DNA from: Candidatus Moraniibacteriota bacterium
GTDB lineage: Bacteria; Patescibacteriota; Minisyncoccia; Moranbacterales; UBA2206
Direction: 5' to 3'
NCBI GenBank assembly: GCA_030679995.1
Contig: JAUXSK010000025.1
Coordinates: 1 to 43,323 of the forward strand
Length of the DNA stretch: 43,323 nt
The translations under genes were made by a program, and so were the position numbers. This document shows positions 14,446 to 23,242 of this stretch, one piece after another. The notes below the pieces were generated by a model. The model was not told where the DNA came from. It was given only the letters and a program-made list of their open reading frames with translations, and searched no databases. The number at the start of each line of letters is the position of its first letter. Position 1 is the first letter of the stretch.

Positions 14446-15222
14446 TTATGTTTTAGGCTTGCCGTCTATTATTTCCACTATTTTCACAAGGCTGCTCGGC
14501 GTCAAACTTTCCTTGCCCACCAAGGCGCCATCCATCCCGGAATCGACGCAAATAGTTCCCGCATTATCCGGAGCGACCGAACCGCCATAGATGATTTTCA
14601 CTTTTTCCGTAATTTTCGCCCCATATTCCGCCACTAGGAATTTTTTTATAAGCAATCTGGCGCTCATCACTTCATTCGTAGTCGGCAAGTGGTCCGGATT
14701 ATTGGAACTGATCGCCCAGACCGGTTCATAGCAAATTATGACATTTTCAATCTTCCCTTTGCTGACCCCGTTCAGGCAGTCCTGCAATTGCTCCACGACG
14801 ATATCCGTCCCATCTCTTTTTTGATCAGCATCCTCTCCGACGCACAAAATCGGCTTGATTCCGTTTTTCAGGGCAGAAATAACTTTCAGGTTCACGTCTT
14901 GATTACTTTCCTGGATATATTTTCTCCTTTCGCTATGGCCCAAAATCACATATTCGCAATCGAAGTTCTTGAGCATCACCGGGGATATCTCGCCGGTAAA
15001 AGAACCTTTATCCTCAAAAAACATATTCTGCGCTCCCCGCTTCACCTTTTTATTTTTCCATTTCTTAAAACCCTCTAAGTGCACGAACGGCGCGCATAAA
15101 ACGATTTCGGTATCGGTGAATTTTTTGCCGGCCAACAGCGCGCCCAGCCGCTTTAAATACGCTTCTCTTTCATTGATGGAAAGAAGGTTCATTTTGAGAT
15201 TACTGGCAACTATGTTTTTCAT
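14446..15222 (-). CDS. tpiA: triose-phosphate isomerase (258 aa)
   Basis: Interconverts dihydroxyacetone phosphate and glyceraldehyde 3-phosphate. The catalytic Lys is in SNLKMNL, the catalytic His in VILGHSERRKY, and the catalytic Glu in YEPVWAISS. IYGGSVAPDNA and DGALVGKESL form the phosphate-binding end. In the flexible loop 6 region, the usual AIGTG is AISSN, a small deviation. It lies between a DedA gene and fba on the same strand and provides the GAPDH substrate, so most of lower glycolysis is within 15 kb. Confidence 0.95.
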   Translation of the reverse strand: MKNIVASNLKMNLLSINEREAYLKRLGALLAGKKFTDTEIVLCAPFVHLEGFKKWKNKKVKRGAQNMFFEDKGSFTGEISPVMLKNFDCEYVILGHSERRKYIQESNQDVNLKVISALKNGIKPILCVGEDADQKRDGTDIVVEQLQDCLNGVSKGKIENVIICYEPVWAISSNNPDHLPTTNEVMSARLLIKKFLVAEYGAKITEKVKIIYGGSVAPDNAGTICVDSGMDGALVGKESLTPSSLVKIVEIIDGKPKT

Positions 15223-15242
15223 ATTTTTGATTTTAGCTTGAA

Positions 15243-15902
15243 TTATTCGCCAGCCTGCCCGAGCAATCCGTCCGGAATCCGCGACTGGGAACGCCTGATG
15301 CCCATATGCCTGCGCACGAACCAGATCAACCCGGCCAGAATCAAGGCGCCGATCACTATATCGAATTTATGGAAATATACTCCCAGCGTGTTCCAATTAT
15401 CCCCCAGCTCTTTGCCGATATAGGCCAAAAGATAACAGAATGGGAAAGATCCCAAGAACGTATAGGCTACGAATTTGGGAAAATCCATCCGGGCGATTCC
15501 CGCCGGCAAAGAAATGAAAGTCCGGACCACCGGAAGCATCCGCGAAAAAAAGACCGCGGCATTGCCATATTTTTTGAAAAAATTATCGGCGATATCCAAG
15601 TCATGATGGGTCACCAAAATATATTTGCCATATTTTTCCGCAGCCGGCCGGCCGCCATAATAGCCCACCCAATAAGCCACGACACTGCCCAACACGCACC
15701 CGACCGCGCCGGCCAAGGAAACGCTCCATAAGGAAAATCTTCCGGCTGAAACCAAATAGCCCGAAAAAGGCATGATGATCTCGGATGGCAACGGGATACA
15801 AGCCGACTCGATCGCCATCATCAACGCTACTCCCGCGTAGCCCAACGAATCTATGCCCCAAATTATAAACTGCGCCAAAACGGAAATTATTTCTGCGATC
15901 AT
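15243..15902 (-). CDS. DedA-family inner-membrane protein (219 aa)
   Basis: Multi-pass membrane protein of the DedA (SNARE-associated) family, members of which act as lipid scramblases/flippases and in membrane homeostasis. The family motif is near residues 31-45, ESACIPLPSEIIMPFSG, with the conserved acidic residues and PLPSE. A second block, SRMLPVVRTFISLPAGIARM near residues 120-140, contains the conserved Arg and the G-x-x-x-M/R pattern. Five or so hydrophobic segments are visible. It follows tpiA by 20 nt; a functional link is not evident. Confidence 0.92.
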   Translation of the reverse strand: MIAEIISVLAQFIIWGIDSLGYAGVALMMAIESACIPLPSEIIMPFSGYLVSAGRFSLWSVSLAGAVGCVLGSVVAYWVGYYGGRPAAEKYGKYILVTHHDLDIADNFFKKYGNAAVFFSRMLPVVRTFISLPAGIARMDFPKFVAYTFLGSFPFCYLLAYIGKELGDNWNTLGVYFHKFDIVIGALILAGLIWFVRRHMGIRRSQSRIPDGLLGQAGE

Positions 15903-15928
15903 ATTATTTTTCTAATTTTAATCCTTTT

Positions 15929-16975
15929 CTAGATATTCCTCAAATACTCAGCCGCTACTTCCGGTTGGATGGTAGAAATCTCGATGCCGGTAGAAAGTTC
16001 GAAGCCGGCCCAATTGCTCGTGTGCGGCAAAATTTCAATATGCCAATGGAAATGCGGATAGTCCTTGCCGTCGCACGGCGCCGTGTGGATATAGAAATTA
16101 TAGGCCGGATCTTCCAGGGCTTTATAAATCTTATTGATGGCCGTCTGCAAAGCCTCGGCCGCGCCCAATTTGTCCTTATCCGATGTCCGTTCGAAATATG
16201 GCTTATGTTTTTTCGGCATCACCCAAATCTCAAAAGCCGCCCGCGACGAGAAAGGACAAAAAGCCAGAAAATCATCATTTTCAAAGACGACTCTTTTTTT
16301 ATTTTCAATTTCCCATTCGACCATCGAACAGTAGGCGCATTTTTTGTTGGCTTTATAATAACTTTCCGCGCCATCCAATTCCGACTGGACATACGGCGAA
16401 ACCACCGGAATCGCCATAAGCTGCGAATGCGGGTGGGCGAGCGAAGCGCCGGCTTCCTTGCCGTGATTATGGAAAATTTCGATATAATTCACGCTCTTCT
16501 TGTTCATCAGATCGATATAGCGCTCCTGATAGGCATCAATAACTTCAGCCACTTCCAAAACGTTCAGTTGGGCGATCTGTTTATGATGGTCGCGCGTTAT
16601 GATCAATTCATGATATCCCGTACCATCCATAGAAAAATATGGGCCTTCTTCATAATGTTTCGGCACCCGTCCCCGCGTGAAAGCCGGATATTTATTCGGG
16701 AAAACCCGCAGGCTCCATTCGCCGTTGGCCCGTTCATATAACAAAACGTCTTTCTCCTGTCCGGTTTCTTCCGGATAGCAGAAAAAACACGGCTTGCCGG
16801 AATCTTCCTCGATTGCCGCCCGCCGGTTGGAAGCGAATTCTTCCGGTCGCTTGGCGCGGCCAGTCGCGATCACCACCCAATCGCCCGTCACCAAATCCTG
16901 CCGCAATTCGGTCGATTGCGTTTTTCCTTTTTTAGAAAAATCTTTTTTAAACTGGCTATCGTTTTTATTTTCCAC
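15929..16975 (-). CDS. galT: galactose-1-phosphate uridylyltransferase (GalT-like, 348 aa)
   Basis: Enzyme of the HIT superfamily that transfers UMP between UDP-glucose and galactose 1-phosphate. It has RQDLVTGDWVVIATGRAKRP at the start, the zinc CFFC pair near residues 58-61, IFHNHGKEAGASLAHPHSQLMAIP with the catalytic HPH and flanking Gln near residue 180, and a C-terminal HFHWHIEILP block. Family members with a few substitutions act on other sugar phosphates or as ADP-sulfurylase-like enzymes, so the exact substrate is not certain. It is preceded by a TGTTAAAAT promoter and probably starts the galT-dedA-tpiA-fba unit. Confidence 0.9.
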   Translation of the reverse strand: MENKNDSQFKKDFSKKGKTQSTELRQDLVTGDWVVIATGRAKRPEEFASNRRAAIEEDSGKPCFFCYPEETGQEKDVLLYERANGEWSLRVFPNKYPAFTRGRVPKHYEEGPYFSMDGTGYHELIITRDHHKQIAQLNVLEVAEVIDAYQERYIDLMNKKSVNYIEIFHNHGKEAGASLAHPHSQLMAIPVVSPYVQSELDGAESYYKANKKCAYCSMVEWEIENKKRVVFENDDFLAFCPFSSRAAFEIWVMPKKHKPYFERTSDKDKLGAAEALQTAINKIYKALEDPAYNFYIHTAPCDGKDYPHFHWHIEILPHTSNWAGFELSTGIEISTIQPEVAAEYLRNI

Positions 16976-16981
16976 TTTTTT

Positions 16982-16990
16982 ATTTTAACA
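16982..16990 (-). promoter_or_regulatory. extended -10 promoter of galT
   Basis: TGTTAAAAT on the minus strand lies about six nt from the galT ATG on the upstream side; the -35 is not recognisable. A small GC hairpin CCGGC/GCCGG at 17028-17043 just upstream may end the glycosyltransferase transcript. Confidence 0.4.
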
Positions 16991-17046
16991 CCCGCACGCA
17001 AACCACTTTGGCGGCACTCTCCGTAAACCGGCCTATGCGCCGGAAA

Positions 17047-17811
17047 TTATTTTTTGTATTTATACTGGCCGGTTATCATCCGCCATTTTACTTGCAATAA
17101 TTCTTTGAGAGTCGAGGCATAACCTCCCATACCGGAAGCGCCCACCAATGTCTGTCCAGCATCCAACCAAGTTACCGGAACCTCGACGATCTCATAACCC
17201 ATTTTCTTAGCCAACATCAGCATTTCGAAATCTCCGCCCCAGCGGTCGACTTGCATTTGCGGAACGATATCCGACACAGCCCGCGCGGAAATAACCTTGA
17301 ATCCGCATTGGGTGTCTTCCAATCCGCGCAAACCAAGCATAAATTGGATCAACAAATTTCCAGCGTCACCCATCAGTTCCTTCCATTTAGGCTGGTGCTT
17401 TTTGATATTTGATTCCTTCAAATCGCGCGAACCGATCAACACATCCTCGCCTTTTTCCATCCGGTCAAGAAAATTTTCCAGATTGGTGATGGAAGTCGCC
17501 CCATCAGCGTCCGTCAATAGCCGGTATTTACCCTTGGCCGCCATAAATCCCTCCCGCACGGAAAAAAATTTCCCCCGGTTTTCCTGTCTATCTATCACCT
17601 CCAACTTCGCCACCAAATGCGCCAAACCCTTCACGAATTCAGCCGTATTGTCCTTCGAGCCGTCATTGACCACCACCACTTCATAGGAAATATTTTTTCC
17701 GCCCAGATATTCACCTATTTCACGCAAATTATTTTTCAACTCTTCCCCTTTTCTACCGCCCTCATTATATGCCGGTATTATGACAGACAGATATGGATTA
17801 GTGTCTTGCAT
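17047..17811 (-). CDS. family 2 glycosyltransferase, dolichyl/polyprenyl-phosphate sugar synthase-like (254 aa)
   Basis: GT-A fold glycosyltransferase that likely loads a sugar from a nucleotide donor onto a lipid carrier for surface glycans. The N-terminus LSVIIPAYNEGGRKGEEL, then VVVNDGSKDNT, and TDADGATSITN with the metal-binding DAD-type motif near residue 97-99 are all visible. CGFKVISARAV near 188 is typical of dolichyl-phosphate glucosyltransferase-like members. There is no transmembrane tail. It has its own promoter. Confidence 0.9.
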   Translation of the reverse strand: MQDTNPYLSVIIPAYNEGGRKGEELKNNLREIGEYLGGKNISYEVVVVNDGSKDNTAEFVKGLAHLVAKLEVIDRQENRGKFFSVREGFMAAKGKYRLLTDADGATSITNLENFLDRMEKGEDVLIGSRDLKESNIKKHQPKWKELMGDAGNLLIQFMLGLRGLEDTQCGFKVISARAVSDIVPQMQVDRWGGDFEMLMLAKKMGYEIVEVPVTWLDAGQTLVGASGMGGYASTLKELLQVKWRMITGQYKYKK

Positions 17812-17851
17812 TTTTTTTATTCTTCGCTACTAGTTAATAAAAGTTAAATCC

Positions 17852-17881
17852 ATTATAGCACACCGCGTTAAAAACCCCCAA
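17852..17881 (-). promoter_or_regulatory. promoter of the glycosyltransferase gene
   Basis: TTGGGG (17881-17876), an 18-nt spacer ending in TGC, and TATAAT (17857-17852) on the minus strand. The extended -10 compensates the weak -35. It lies directly downstream of the ruvX stop, so it separates this gene from the ribosomal operon. Confidence 0.6.
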
Positions 17882-17882
17882 T

Positions 17883-18311
17883 TCAAATTCCACCTTTCCG
17901 ATCCAGCCAGCCCTGCAGGATTACGCGGGCCGCTTCCTGGTTATCCAATGACTTGATCTTCCGCATCCCTTTTTCTTTGAGATTGCTTTCCGCCATTTTA
18001 GTAGAAAACATCTCCTCCTGATAAGAAACTGCCAGCTTGAATGCCTTTTCCAACTTTTCCCCGATGTCGGCCACCTCAAAAGACTGCCTATTGCCGCCAG
18101 CCTGGCCTAATTTGCCGATGATTATCCGGTCGATATTTTCTATTTCTATTATTTTTCCCAGCGTGTCCAAAAAATGCCTGTCATTATCGACAGTACCATA
18201 AGCAAAGGCGATGCGGATTTCAGAATCGGCTACTGCCAAACCGATTTTCGCTTTTCCATAATCCAGGCCTAAAAAATGTTCCAATCCAGCCGCATTTTCC
18301 ATAATCATCAA
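17883..18311 (-). CDS. ruvX: RuvX/YqgF-type putative Holliday junction resolvase or pre-16S rRNA nuclease (142 aa)
   Basis: RNase H-fold protein. FLGLDYGKAKIGLAVAD near residues 13-29 contains the first acidic residue. IDRIIIGKLGQAGG in the middle and the C-terminal LDNQEAARVILQGWLD carry the other conserved acids. The family YqgF acts in 16S rRNA 5' processing, which suits its place at the end of a ribosomal-protein operon. Its ATG overlaps the map stop. A second Met three codons in is equally possible. Confidence 0.9.
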   Translation of the reverse strand: MMIMENAAGLEHFLGLDYGKAKIGLAVADSEIRIAFAYGTVDNDRHFLDTLGKIIEIENIDRIIIGKLGQAGGNRQSFEVADIGEKLEKAFKLAVSYQEEMFSTKMAESNLKEKGMRKIKSLDNQEAARVILQGWLDRKGGI

Positions 18312-19072
18312 ATTCTGGTTAAAATTTCCGCTCCATTCTTGGACACTAGGACCGTATCTTCGAAATGGGCGCTTAATTTACCGTCGACTGTCGCGTATGT
18401 CCATCGGTCTTTTCTCAATTCGATCCGGTGCGTACCCGCATTAATCATCGGTTCCAGCGCTAATGTCATCCCTTCCTCCAAGATGATTTCTTTTCCGCCC
18501 GATTTGTAATTAGGGATGTGCGGATCCTCATGCAAAAACCTGCCTACACCATGACCCACCAAATCGCGCACGACCGAAAAGCCCTGACCTTCGACATATT
18601 CCTGCACCGCCGCGGAATAATCCCTGAGATTTGCTCCGGCCTTTATGCTCCCTATGCCAGCCTCCAAACACTCGCGCGTCACATCCATTATTTTTCGGGC
18701 TTCCACAGAAATTTTCCCTACCGCGAAAGTCCGCGCCATATCGGTGACCATCCCTCGGTATCGCATCCCGATGTCGATTTTGAATATATCGCCCTCCCGC
18801 AATATCCGACTCAGACTGGGAATACCATGGACGATCTCCTCATTGATCGAAGCGCAGATGGTGGCCGGAAATGGATTGCCAGATTCTTTGCCATAGCCCT
18901 TGAAGATGGGAATTCCGCCCGCTTCCGAAATAAGCTTCTCCGCCAGCTGGTCGATTTCAAAAGTATTTTTTCCCGGCGCGACTCTGTCTCCCAACGCCTG
19001 CATAACGCCCGCCAGGATTTTCCCGCCTTCCCGCATAGCTTCTATTTCTGCTTGTTTTTTAATAATTATCAT
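18308..19072 (-). CDS. map: type I methionine aminopeptidase (254 aa)
   Basis: Removes the initiator Met from new proteins in the cytosol. Conserved blocks are EIEAMREGGKIL at the start, CASINEEIVHGIP with the substrate His, FKIDIGMRYRGMVTDMART with two metal-binding Asp, GHGVGRFLHEDPHIPN with the metal His, and EPMINAG and HFEDTVLV with the metal Glu residues. The start at 19072 (MIIIKKQAEIEAM) is chosen because the frame upstream only extends into adk. It is four nt from adk, the usual neighbour at the end of the spc operon. Confidence 0.95.
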   Translation of the reverse strand: MIIIKKQAEIEAMREGGKILAGVMQALGDRVAPGKNTFEIDQLAEKLISEAGGIPIFKGYGKESGNPFPATICASINEEIVHGIPSLSRILREGDIFKIDIGMRYRGMVTDMARTFAVGKISVEARKIMDVTRECLEAGIGSIKAGANLRDYSAAVQEYVEGQGFSVVRDLVGHGVGRFLHEDPHIPNYKSGGKEIILEEGMTLALEPMINAGTHRIELRKDRWTYATVDGKLSAHFEDTVLVSKNGAEILTRI

Positions 19073-19076
19073 AGTG

Positions 19077-19727
19077 TCATTGGATTTCAATATTTTTAGC
19101 GACATCGTTTGAAACTTTTTCAATAGTCTGCCCGCCGTCGATTTCAACTAAAATACCCTCTCTTTTATAAGAATTTATCACCGGCATCGTTTCTTCCTCA
19201 AAAACCCGCAGCCTCTTCTTGATTCCTTCGATGGTATCGTCGATCCTGTGCATTATTTCACCGCCGCAATCCAAGCATCTGTCGGTTTCCTTCCGGATAT
19301 CCTTCCCCATAATGAAAACTTTTTTGCAATCCTTGCATACCCGCCGGAAAGAAATCCTGCGGATCGATTCTTCACCGGAAATATTCACAAAAAAAACTTT
19401 GTCGATTTTTCTGCCGAATTCCTTCAAAGTTTCGGAAAAATATCCGGCTTGCTCCGAATTCCTCGGCACCCCATCAAAAACGATACCTTGTTCCCGCGGC
19501 ATATCCGAAAGCCGCAACTGCACGATTTCTTTCAAAATACGGCTAGGTACGAGTTCTTTTTTGACATTGATAATTTCGTGGATTTCCCTCCCAAGATCGC
19601 CATCCATCCTGGCTACCTGCCGCAATAATTTTCCCGTATCAAAATGATCCAAACCGTATCTTTTGGCCAATATTCCGGCCTGAGTCCCCTTGCCGCTGCC
19701 TGCCTGTCCCAAGATGATGATATTCAA
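19077..19727 (-). CDS. adk: adenylate kinase with zinc-type lid (TTG start)
   Basis: Interconverts ATP plus AMP and two ADP. The P-loop GQAGSGKGTQ is at the N-terminus, FDTGKLLR binds AMP, VFDGVPRN is the family motif, and the lid carries CKDC and CLDC, a zinc-binding four-Cys lid as in Gram-positive-type enzymes. The natural start is a TTG giving MNIIILGQAGSG; the frame runs upstream to 19778, but only via another TTG and non-conserved residues. It sits between secY and map as in most spc operons. Confidence 0.94.
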   Translation of the reverse strand: MNIIILGQAGSGKGTQAGILAKRYGLDHFDTGKLLRQVARMDGDLGREIHEIINVKKELVPSRILKEIVQLRLSDMPREQGIVFDGVPRNSEQAGYFSETLKEFGRKIDKVFFVNISGEESIRRISFRRVCKDCKKVFIMGKDIRKETDRCLDCGGEIMHRIDDTIEGIKKRLRVFEEETMPVINSYKREGILVEIDGGQTIEKVSNDVAKNIEIQ

Positions 19728-19824
19728 AAAAATTTTAAAACCCCATAACGCCTTGCTATCCGGAAATTGGAACGTCAAGATCGCTTACAAGATTAAAACT
19801 TAAAAATTAAATTCCACGGAAGAT

Positions 19825-21096
19825 TCAGAATCCTTCATAATCCCGCATCATCAGCTGGCTCTCGATTTGCTTGACCGTCTCAATTACGACCGCCACCACG
19901 ATCAGCAGTCCTGTTCCACCGATGGATATGGATTTCATATCGGTAAATCCCTGGACGATAAACGGCAGAATCGCGATAATTCCCAAAAATAAAGCGCCCG
20001 ACAACGTTATGCGGTTAATGATGCCATATAAATATTCAGCTGTGGTCTTACCTGGCCTGATGCCGGGGATGTAACCTCCCTGTTTCTGCAGGCTCTCGGA
20101 AATCTTATGCGGATCGAAAACCACGGCTGTGTAAAAATAAGTGAAAGCGACCACCAAGACAAAATACATCGAACCATAAAAAACTTGGTTTTGAAAAATA
20201 TTCCCGATGCTCCTGGCCGCGTTCGCTACAGTCGGATTGGAAGCCGACGCCAGGAAGTTCGCAATCATTCCCGGGAAAAGCATAATCGACATCGCGAAGA
20301 TGATCGGGATGACTCCGGCCTGATTGACCCGCAGCGGCAGATGAGTGGAAGACCCCCCGAACATTTTGTTGCCACGGATCCTTTTCGCGTAAGAAACAGG
20401 GATATTTCTTTGCCCCTCAGTCATAATGACCACACCCGCGATAGCGGCGATACCCACCGCTCCTAAAATAAGATAAGTGAAAAGCTGGGAAGAATCGAAG
20501 GTCGCAGATACTCTTGAAAGGCTGGACGGCAATCCGGCTACGATTCCGGCAAAGATAATAAGCGAAACTCCGTTGCCGATTTTTTTCTCCGTAATCAACT
20601 CTCCCAACCACATCAGGAAAATCGTTCCCGCCACCGCTACGGTAATGATGGAAAACATATCGAAACTACTAAGCTGGCCCAGGATATTCTGCGAACGCAA
20701 AAGCGATATCATACCGAAAGTCTGCAAGGCCGCCAAAGGAACAGTCGCCCAGCGCGTCCATTGGTTGAATTTCTGCCGGCCGGCCTCGCCCTCCTCTTTA
20801 TAAATTTGCTCCAATCTCGGAACGATCATAGTTAAAAGTTGCATAATGATCGAACCGGTGATGTACGGCCCGACACCCAGCATCACGATCGATATACTGG
20901 ACAATCCTCCGCCGGAAAACAGGTTCAAGAGGCCGAAAAATTGATTGTCACTGAAGAAACTTTTCAACTGTTCCTGGTTAACACCCGGAACAGGTATGGA
21001 TGCGATCAAGCGGAAAATGATAAAAATTCCCAAAATGAACAGAATCTTATTGCGCAGCTCCTTAACCTTGAAAATTTGAGATATTTTTTCTAGCAT
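19825..21096 (-). CDS. secY: protein translocase subunit SecY
   Basis: Channel subunit of the Sec translocon in the cytoplasmic membrane. About ten hydrophobic segments are visible, with the plug region GGGLSSISIVMLGVGPYITGSIIMQLL, the cytosolic loop GQRNIPVSYAKRIRGNKMFGG and the C-terminal GIRPGKTTAEYL and QLMMRDYEGF. The start MLEKISQIFKVKELRNK at 21096 is preferred over a Met five codons upstream. The gene follows rplO in the spc operon after a hairpin. Confidence 0.97.
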   Translation of the reverse strand: MLEKISQIFKVKELRNKILFILGIFIIFRLIASIPVPGVNQEQLKSFFSDNQFFGLLNLFSGGGLSSISIVMLGVGPYITGSIIMQLLTMIVPRLEQIYKEEGEAGRQKFNQWTRWATVPLAALQTFGMISLLRSQNILGQLSSFDMFSIITVAVAGTIFLMWLGELITEKKIGNGVSLIIFAGIVAGLPSSLSRVSATFDSSQLFTYLILGAVGIAAIAGVVIMTEGQRNIPVSYAKRIRGNKMFGGSSTHLPLRVNQAGVIPIIFAMSIMLFPGMIANFLASASNPTVANAARSIGNIFQNQVFYGSMYFVLVVAFTYFYTAVVFDPHKISESLQKQGGYIPGIRPGKTTAEYLYGIINRITLSGALFLGIIAILPFIVQGFTDMKSISIGGTGLLIVVAVVIETVKQIESQLMMRDYEGF

Positions 21097-21130
21097 ATTT
21101 TTACCGCCCAAAAAGGCGCTTCTTATTATT

Positions 21131-21162
21131 TTAAAAATAAAAGGGAGACTTTCGCCACCCTT
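21131..21162 (-). terminator. GNRA-capped hairpin with U-rich tail between rplO and secY
   Basis: On the minus strand AAGGGTGGC-GAAA-GTCTCCCTT (one T-T mismatch, GNRA tetraloop) is followed by TTTATTTTTAAAAT. It looks like a weak terminator or attenuator. A TATAAT at 21170-21165 just upstream could be an internal promoter; the two overlap, so both assignments are tentative. Confidence 0.45.
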
Positions 21163-21185
21163 CTATTATACATCATTATTCGATA

Positions 21186-21623
21186 TTATTCCACTTTGCC
21201 GCCAGCCGTCTCAATCGCTTTTTTGGCTTGCGCGCTAAGCAGGATTCCTTTTGCAATTGTCAATTTGATCTTGATTTCCGTATTTCCCAAAATCTTTACC
21301 CGCGAAACGGATTGGATCTTGCGTATAAGCCCCGCACTGACCAAATCAGCCAAAGCCACCGTATCCCCCGTCTTGAATTTATCTTCCAAGTCAACCAGAT
21401 TGACAACGGCCGGTTTATCAGCGATGGTAGTAAACCCTCGCTTCTTTTTCATATGGTCGACCAAGGTAGATCGCCCTCCTTCAAAAAGAGGGTTTATCTT
21501 ACAACCGCTGCGCGCCTTCTGGCCCTTATTGCCCTTTCCGGAATAAGTCCCTTTTTTTCCGCCGCGACCGATAGTCCTCCGCTTCTTTCTGGCAGTTTTA
21601 AGTTTTAACGTATTTATCTGCAT
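21186..21623 (-). CDS. rplO: 50S ribosomal protein uL15
   Basis: Begins MQINTLKLKTARKKRRTIGRGGKKGTYSGKG-like, the glycine-rich basic N-terminus typical of L15, followed by the GGRSTLVDHMKKKRG region and a C-terminal KKAIETAGGKVE. Met at 21623 is preferred over one four codons earlier. It directly follows rpsE with a 49-nt spacer: the rpmD (uL30) gene that normally stands here is absent. Confidence 0.96.
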   Translation of the reverse strand: MQINTLKLKTARKKRRTIGRGGKKGTYSGKGNKGQKARSGCKINPLFEGGRSTLVDHMKKKRGFTTIADKPAVVNLVDLEDKFKTGDTVALADLVSAGLIRKIQSVSRVKILGNTEIKIKLTIAKGILLSAQAKKAIETAGGKVE

Positions 21624-21683
21624 ATATTTTAGCAATCCGTAACTAGTGACTCGCGACTAGTATCCGGGACTTATGTTTACTGA

Positions 21684-22190
21684 TTACTGGGTTACCGCAG
21701 CCACTCTTTCTTTCCTGGTTCTGGCTTGGTTCAAGGTCGCTAGCGCCTCGACAGCCGCCCTGGCTACGCTCAACTTATTCGCTGTCCCTAATGATTTGGA
21801 AACGATATCTTTGATTCCGGAAAATTCCACCACTACGCGTACCGCTCCGCCCGCGATGATTCCCCGTCCTTCGACTGCCGGCTTGAGGATTATCTTCGCG
21901 CTGCGTGACTTATAATTGATATCATGCGCGATCGTGTTTTTTGTCATTTTGACGGTAACCAGATTTTTCTTAGCATCATCAAAAGCCTTGCGGATAGCAT
22001 CGGAAACATCAGATCCCTTTCCGACTCCCACGCCCACCTTGCCTTTCCTATTGCCAATTACCAAAGTCGCCCGGAACCGGAAACGCCTTCCGCCCTTGAC
22101 TACGCGGGTTACGCGCGCAAGGTCAAGCAGTTTCTGATCGAACTCAGGCTTTTCTTTTTTCCCTTTGAAATTTTTATTGTCCCTTGCCAT
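21684..22190 (-). CDS. rpsE: 30S ribosomal protein uS5 (168 aa)
   Basis: Carries the S5 N-terminal domain (VTRVVKGGRRFRFRATLVIGNRKGKVGVGVGKG) and C-terminal domain (ILKPAVEGRGIIAGGAVRVVVEFSGIKDIVSKSLGTANKLSVARAAVEAL). The loop around residue 20-28, involved in decoding accuracy, is intact. Lies between rplR and rplO. Confidence 0.97.
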   Translation of the reverse strand: MARDNKNFKGKKEKPEFDQKLLDLARVTRVVKGGRRFRFRATLVIGNRKGKVGVGVGKGSDVSDAIRKAFDDAKKNLVTVKMTKNTIAHDINYKSRSAKIILKPAVEGRGIIAGGAVRVVVEFSGIKDIVSKSLGTANKLSVARAAVEALATLNQARTRKERVAAVTQ

Positions 22191-22257
22191 AATGTTATAA
22201 ATCCCTTATTAACCCTAAATTTATCCGCTAATTATCCTTAATATTTTTTAAATTTTA

Positions 22258-22605
22258 TTAAAATTTAAGTCCGGCCGCGCGCGCACCCTCCGCTAAAGCC
22301 TTTATTTTTCCATGATATTTATAACCTGATCTGTCAAAAACGACTTTTTCAATCTTATTATTCAAACATTTTTCCGCTATCAATTTGCCCAATTCCTTTG
22401 CGCCATCGACGCTATTCTTACCCTTGGCATCAAGCAAACTTGCGGCGGCAAGAGTCTTGCCGGCAGAATCATCGATCACCTGCACACTGACATTCCGCAA
22501 ACTCCTAAAAACGGCGAGTCTTGGCATCTCAGAAGTGCCTGAAAGCTTAGCCCGTATCCTGCGCTTCCGATGTAATCTTATTTGATTTCTGCTTAATTTT
22601 TTCAT
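22258..22605 (-). CDS. rplR: 50S ribosomal protein uL18 (115 aa)
   Basis: Short basic protein that binds 5S rRNA. LHRKRRIRAKLSGTSEMPRLAVFRSLRNVSVQVIDD at the start and FDRSGYKYHGKIKALAEGARAAGLKF at the end are diagnostic. Normal length; order rplF-rplR-rpsE is canonical. Confidence 0.97.
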   Translation of the reverse strand: MKKLSRNQIRLHRKRRIRAKLSGTSEMPRLAVFRSLRNVSVQVIDDSAGKTLAAASLLDAKGKNSVDGAKELGKLIAEKCLNNKIEKVVFDRSGYKYHGKIKALAEGARAAGLKF

Positions 22606-22651
22606 ATATCTTATAAATATGTCTATTTAGCTCTGTTGATCTATTTAAATT

Positions 22652-23194
22652 CTATTTGGACGCGGCCTTCTTTCCGGCTTTCCTCCTTACGTGTTCACCG
22701 ACATAGCGGAAACCTTTGCCTTTGTACGGCTCAACCGGTTTCAATCTTCGGATTTCGGCTGCGAATTGGCCGACCGCCTGTTTGTCAATGCCGGATATAG
22801 CCAAAACACCTTCTTCGATCTTAGCTTCCAAGCCCTCCGGCACATCCACATTCACCGGATGGGAAAATCCCAATGCCATATTTATTTTCCGACCTGCCAC
22901 TGCCATACGGTAGCCGACGCCTTGCAATTCCAATTTCTTTACATAAACTTCTTTCACCCCGTCGATCATATTGCTGATAAGCGCCCGGGTCAACCCCCAG
23001 ATCGCCGGAGCCTTCTTCGTTTTTCCGACATTTTTAACCGAAATCTCCTTCTCAGTCATCTCCAACGCGACCTCCCGATTGAGCACTAATTCAAGAGAAC
23101 CCTTAGGTCCTTTGACCTCGAGCTTATTACCCTGGTTGAGCGTCACAGCGACTCCTTCCGGGATAATTATGATTTTTTTACCTATTCTACTCAT
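22652..23194 (-). CDS. rplF: 50S ribosomal protein uL6 (180 aa)
   Basis: Begins MSRIGKKIIIIPEGV and has the C-terminal KKPEPYKGKGFRY-type block (LKPVEPYKGKGFRYVGEHVRRKAGKKA). Both L6 repeats are present and the length is normal. Confidence 0.97.
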   Translation of the reverse strand: MSRIGKKIIIIPEGVAVTLNQGNKLEVKGPKGSLELVLNREVALEMTEKEISVKNVGKTKKAPAIWGLTRALISNMIDGVKEVYVKKLELQGVGYRMAVAGRKINMALGFSHPVNVDVPEGLEAKIEEGVLAISGIDKQAVGQFAAEIRRLKPVEPYKGKGFRYVGEHVRRKAGKKAASK

Positions 23195-23242
23195 ATGTTT
23201 AAATGCGCCTTAGCGGCTTTATGCGTCCTATATTTTTATTAA

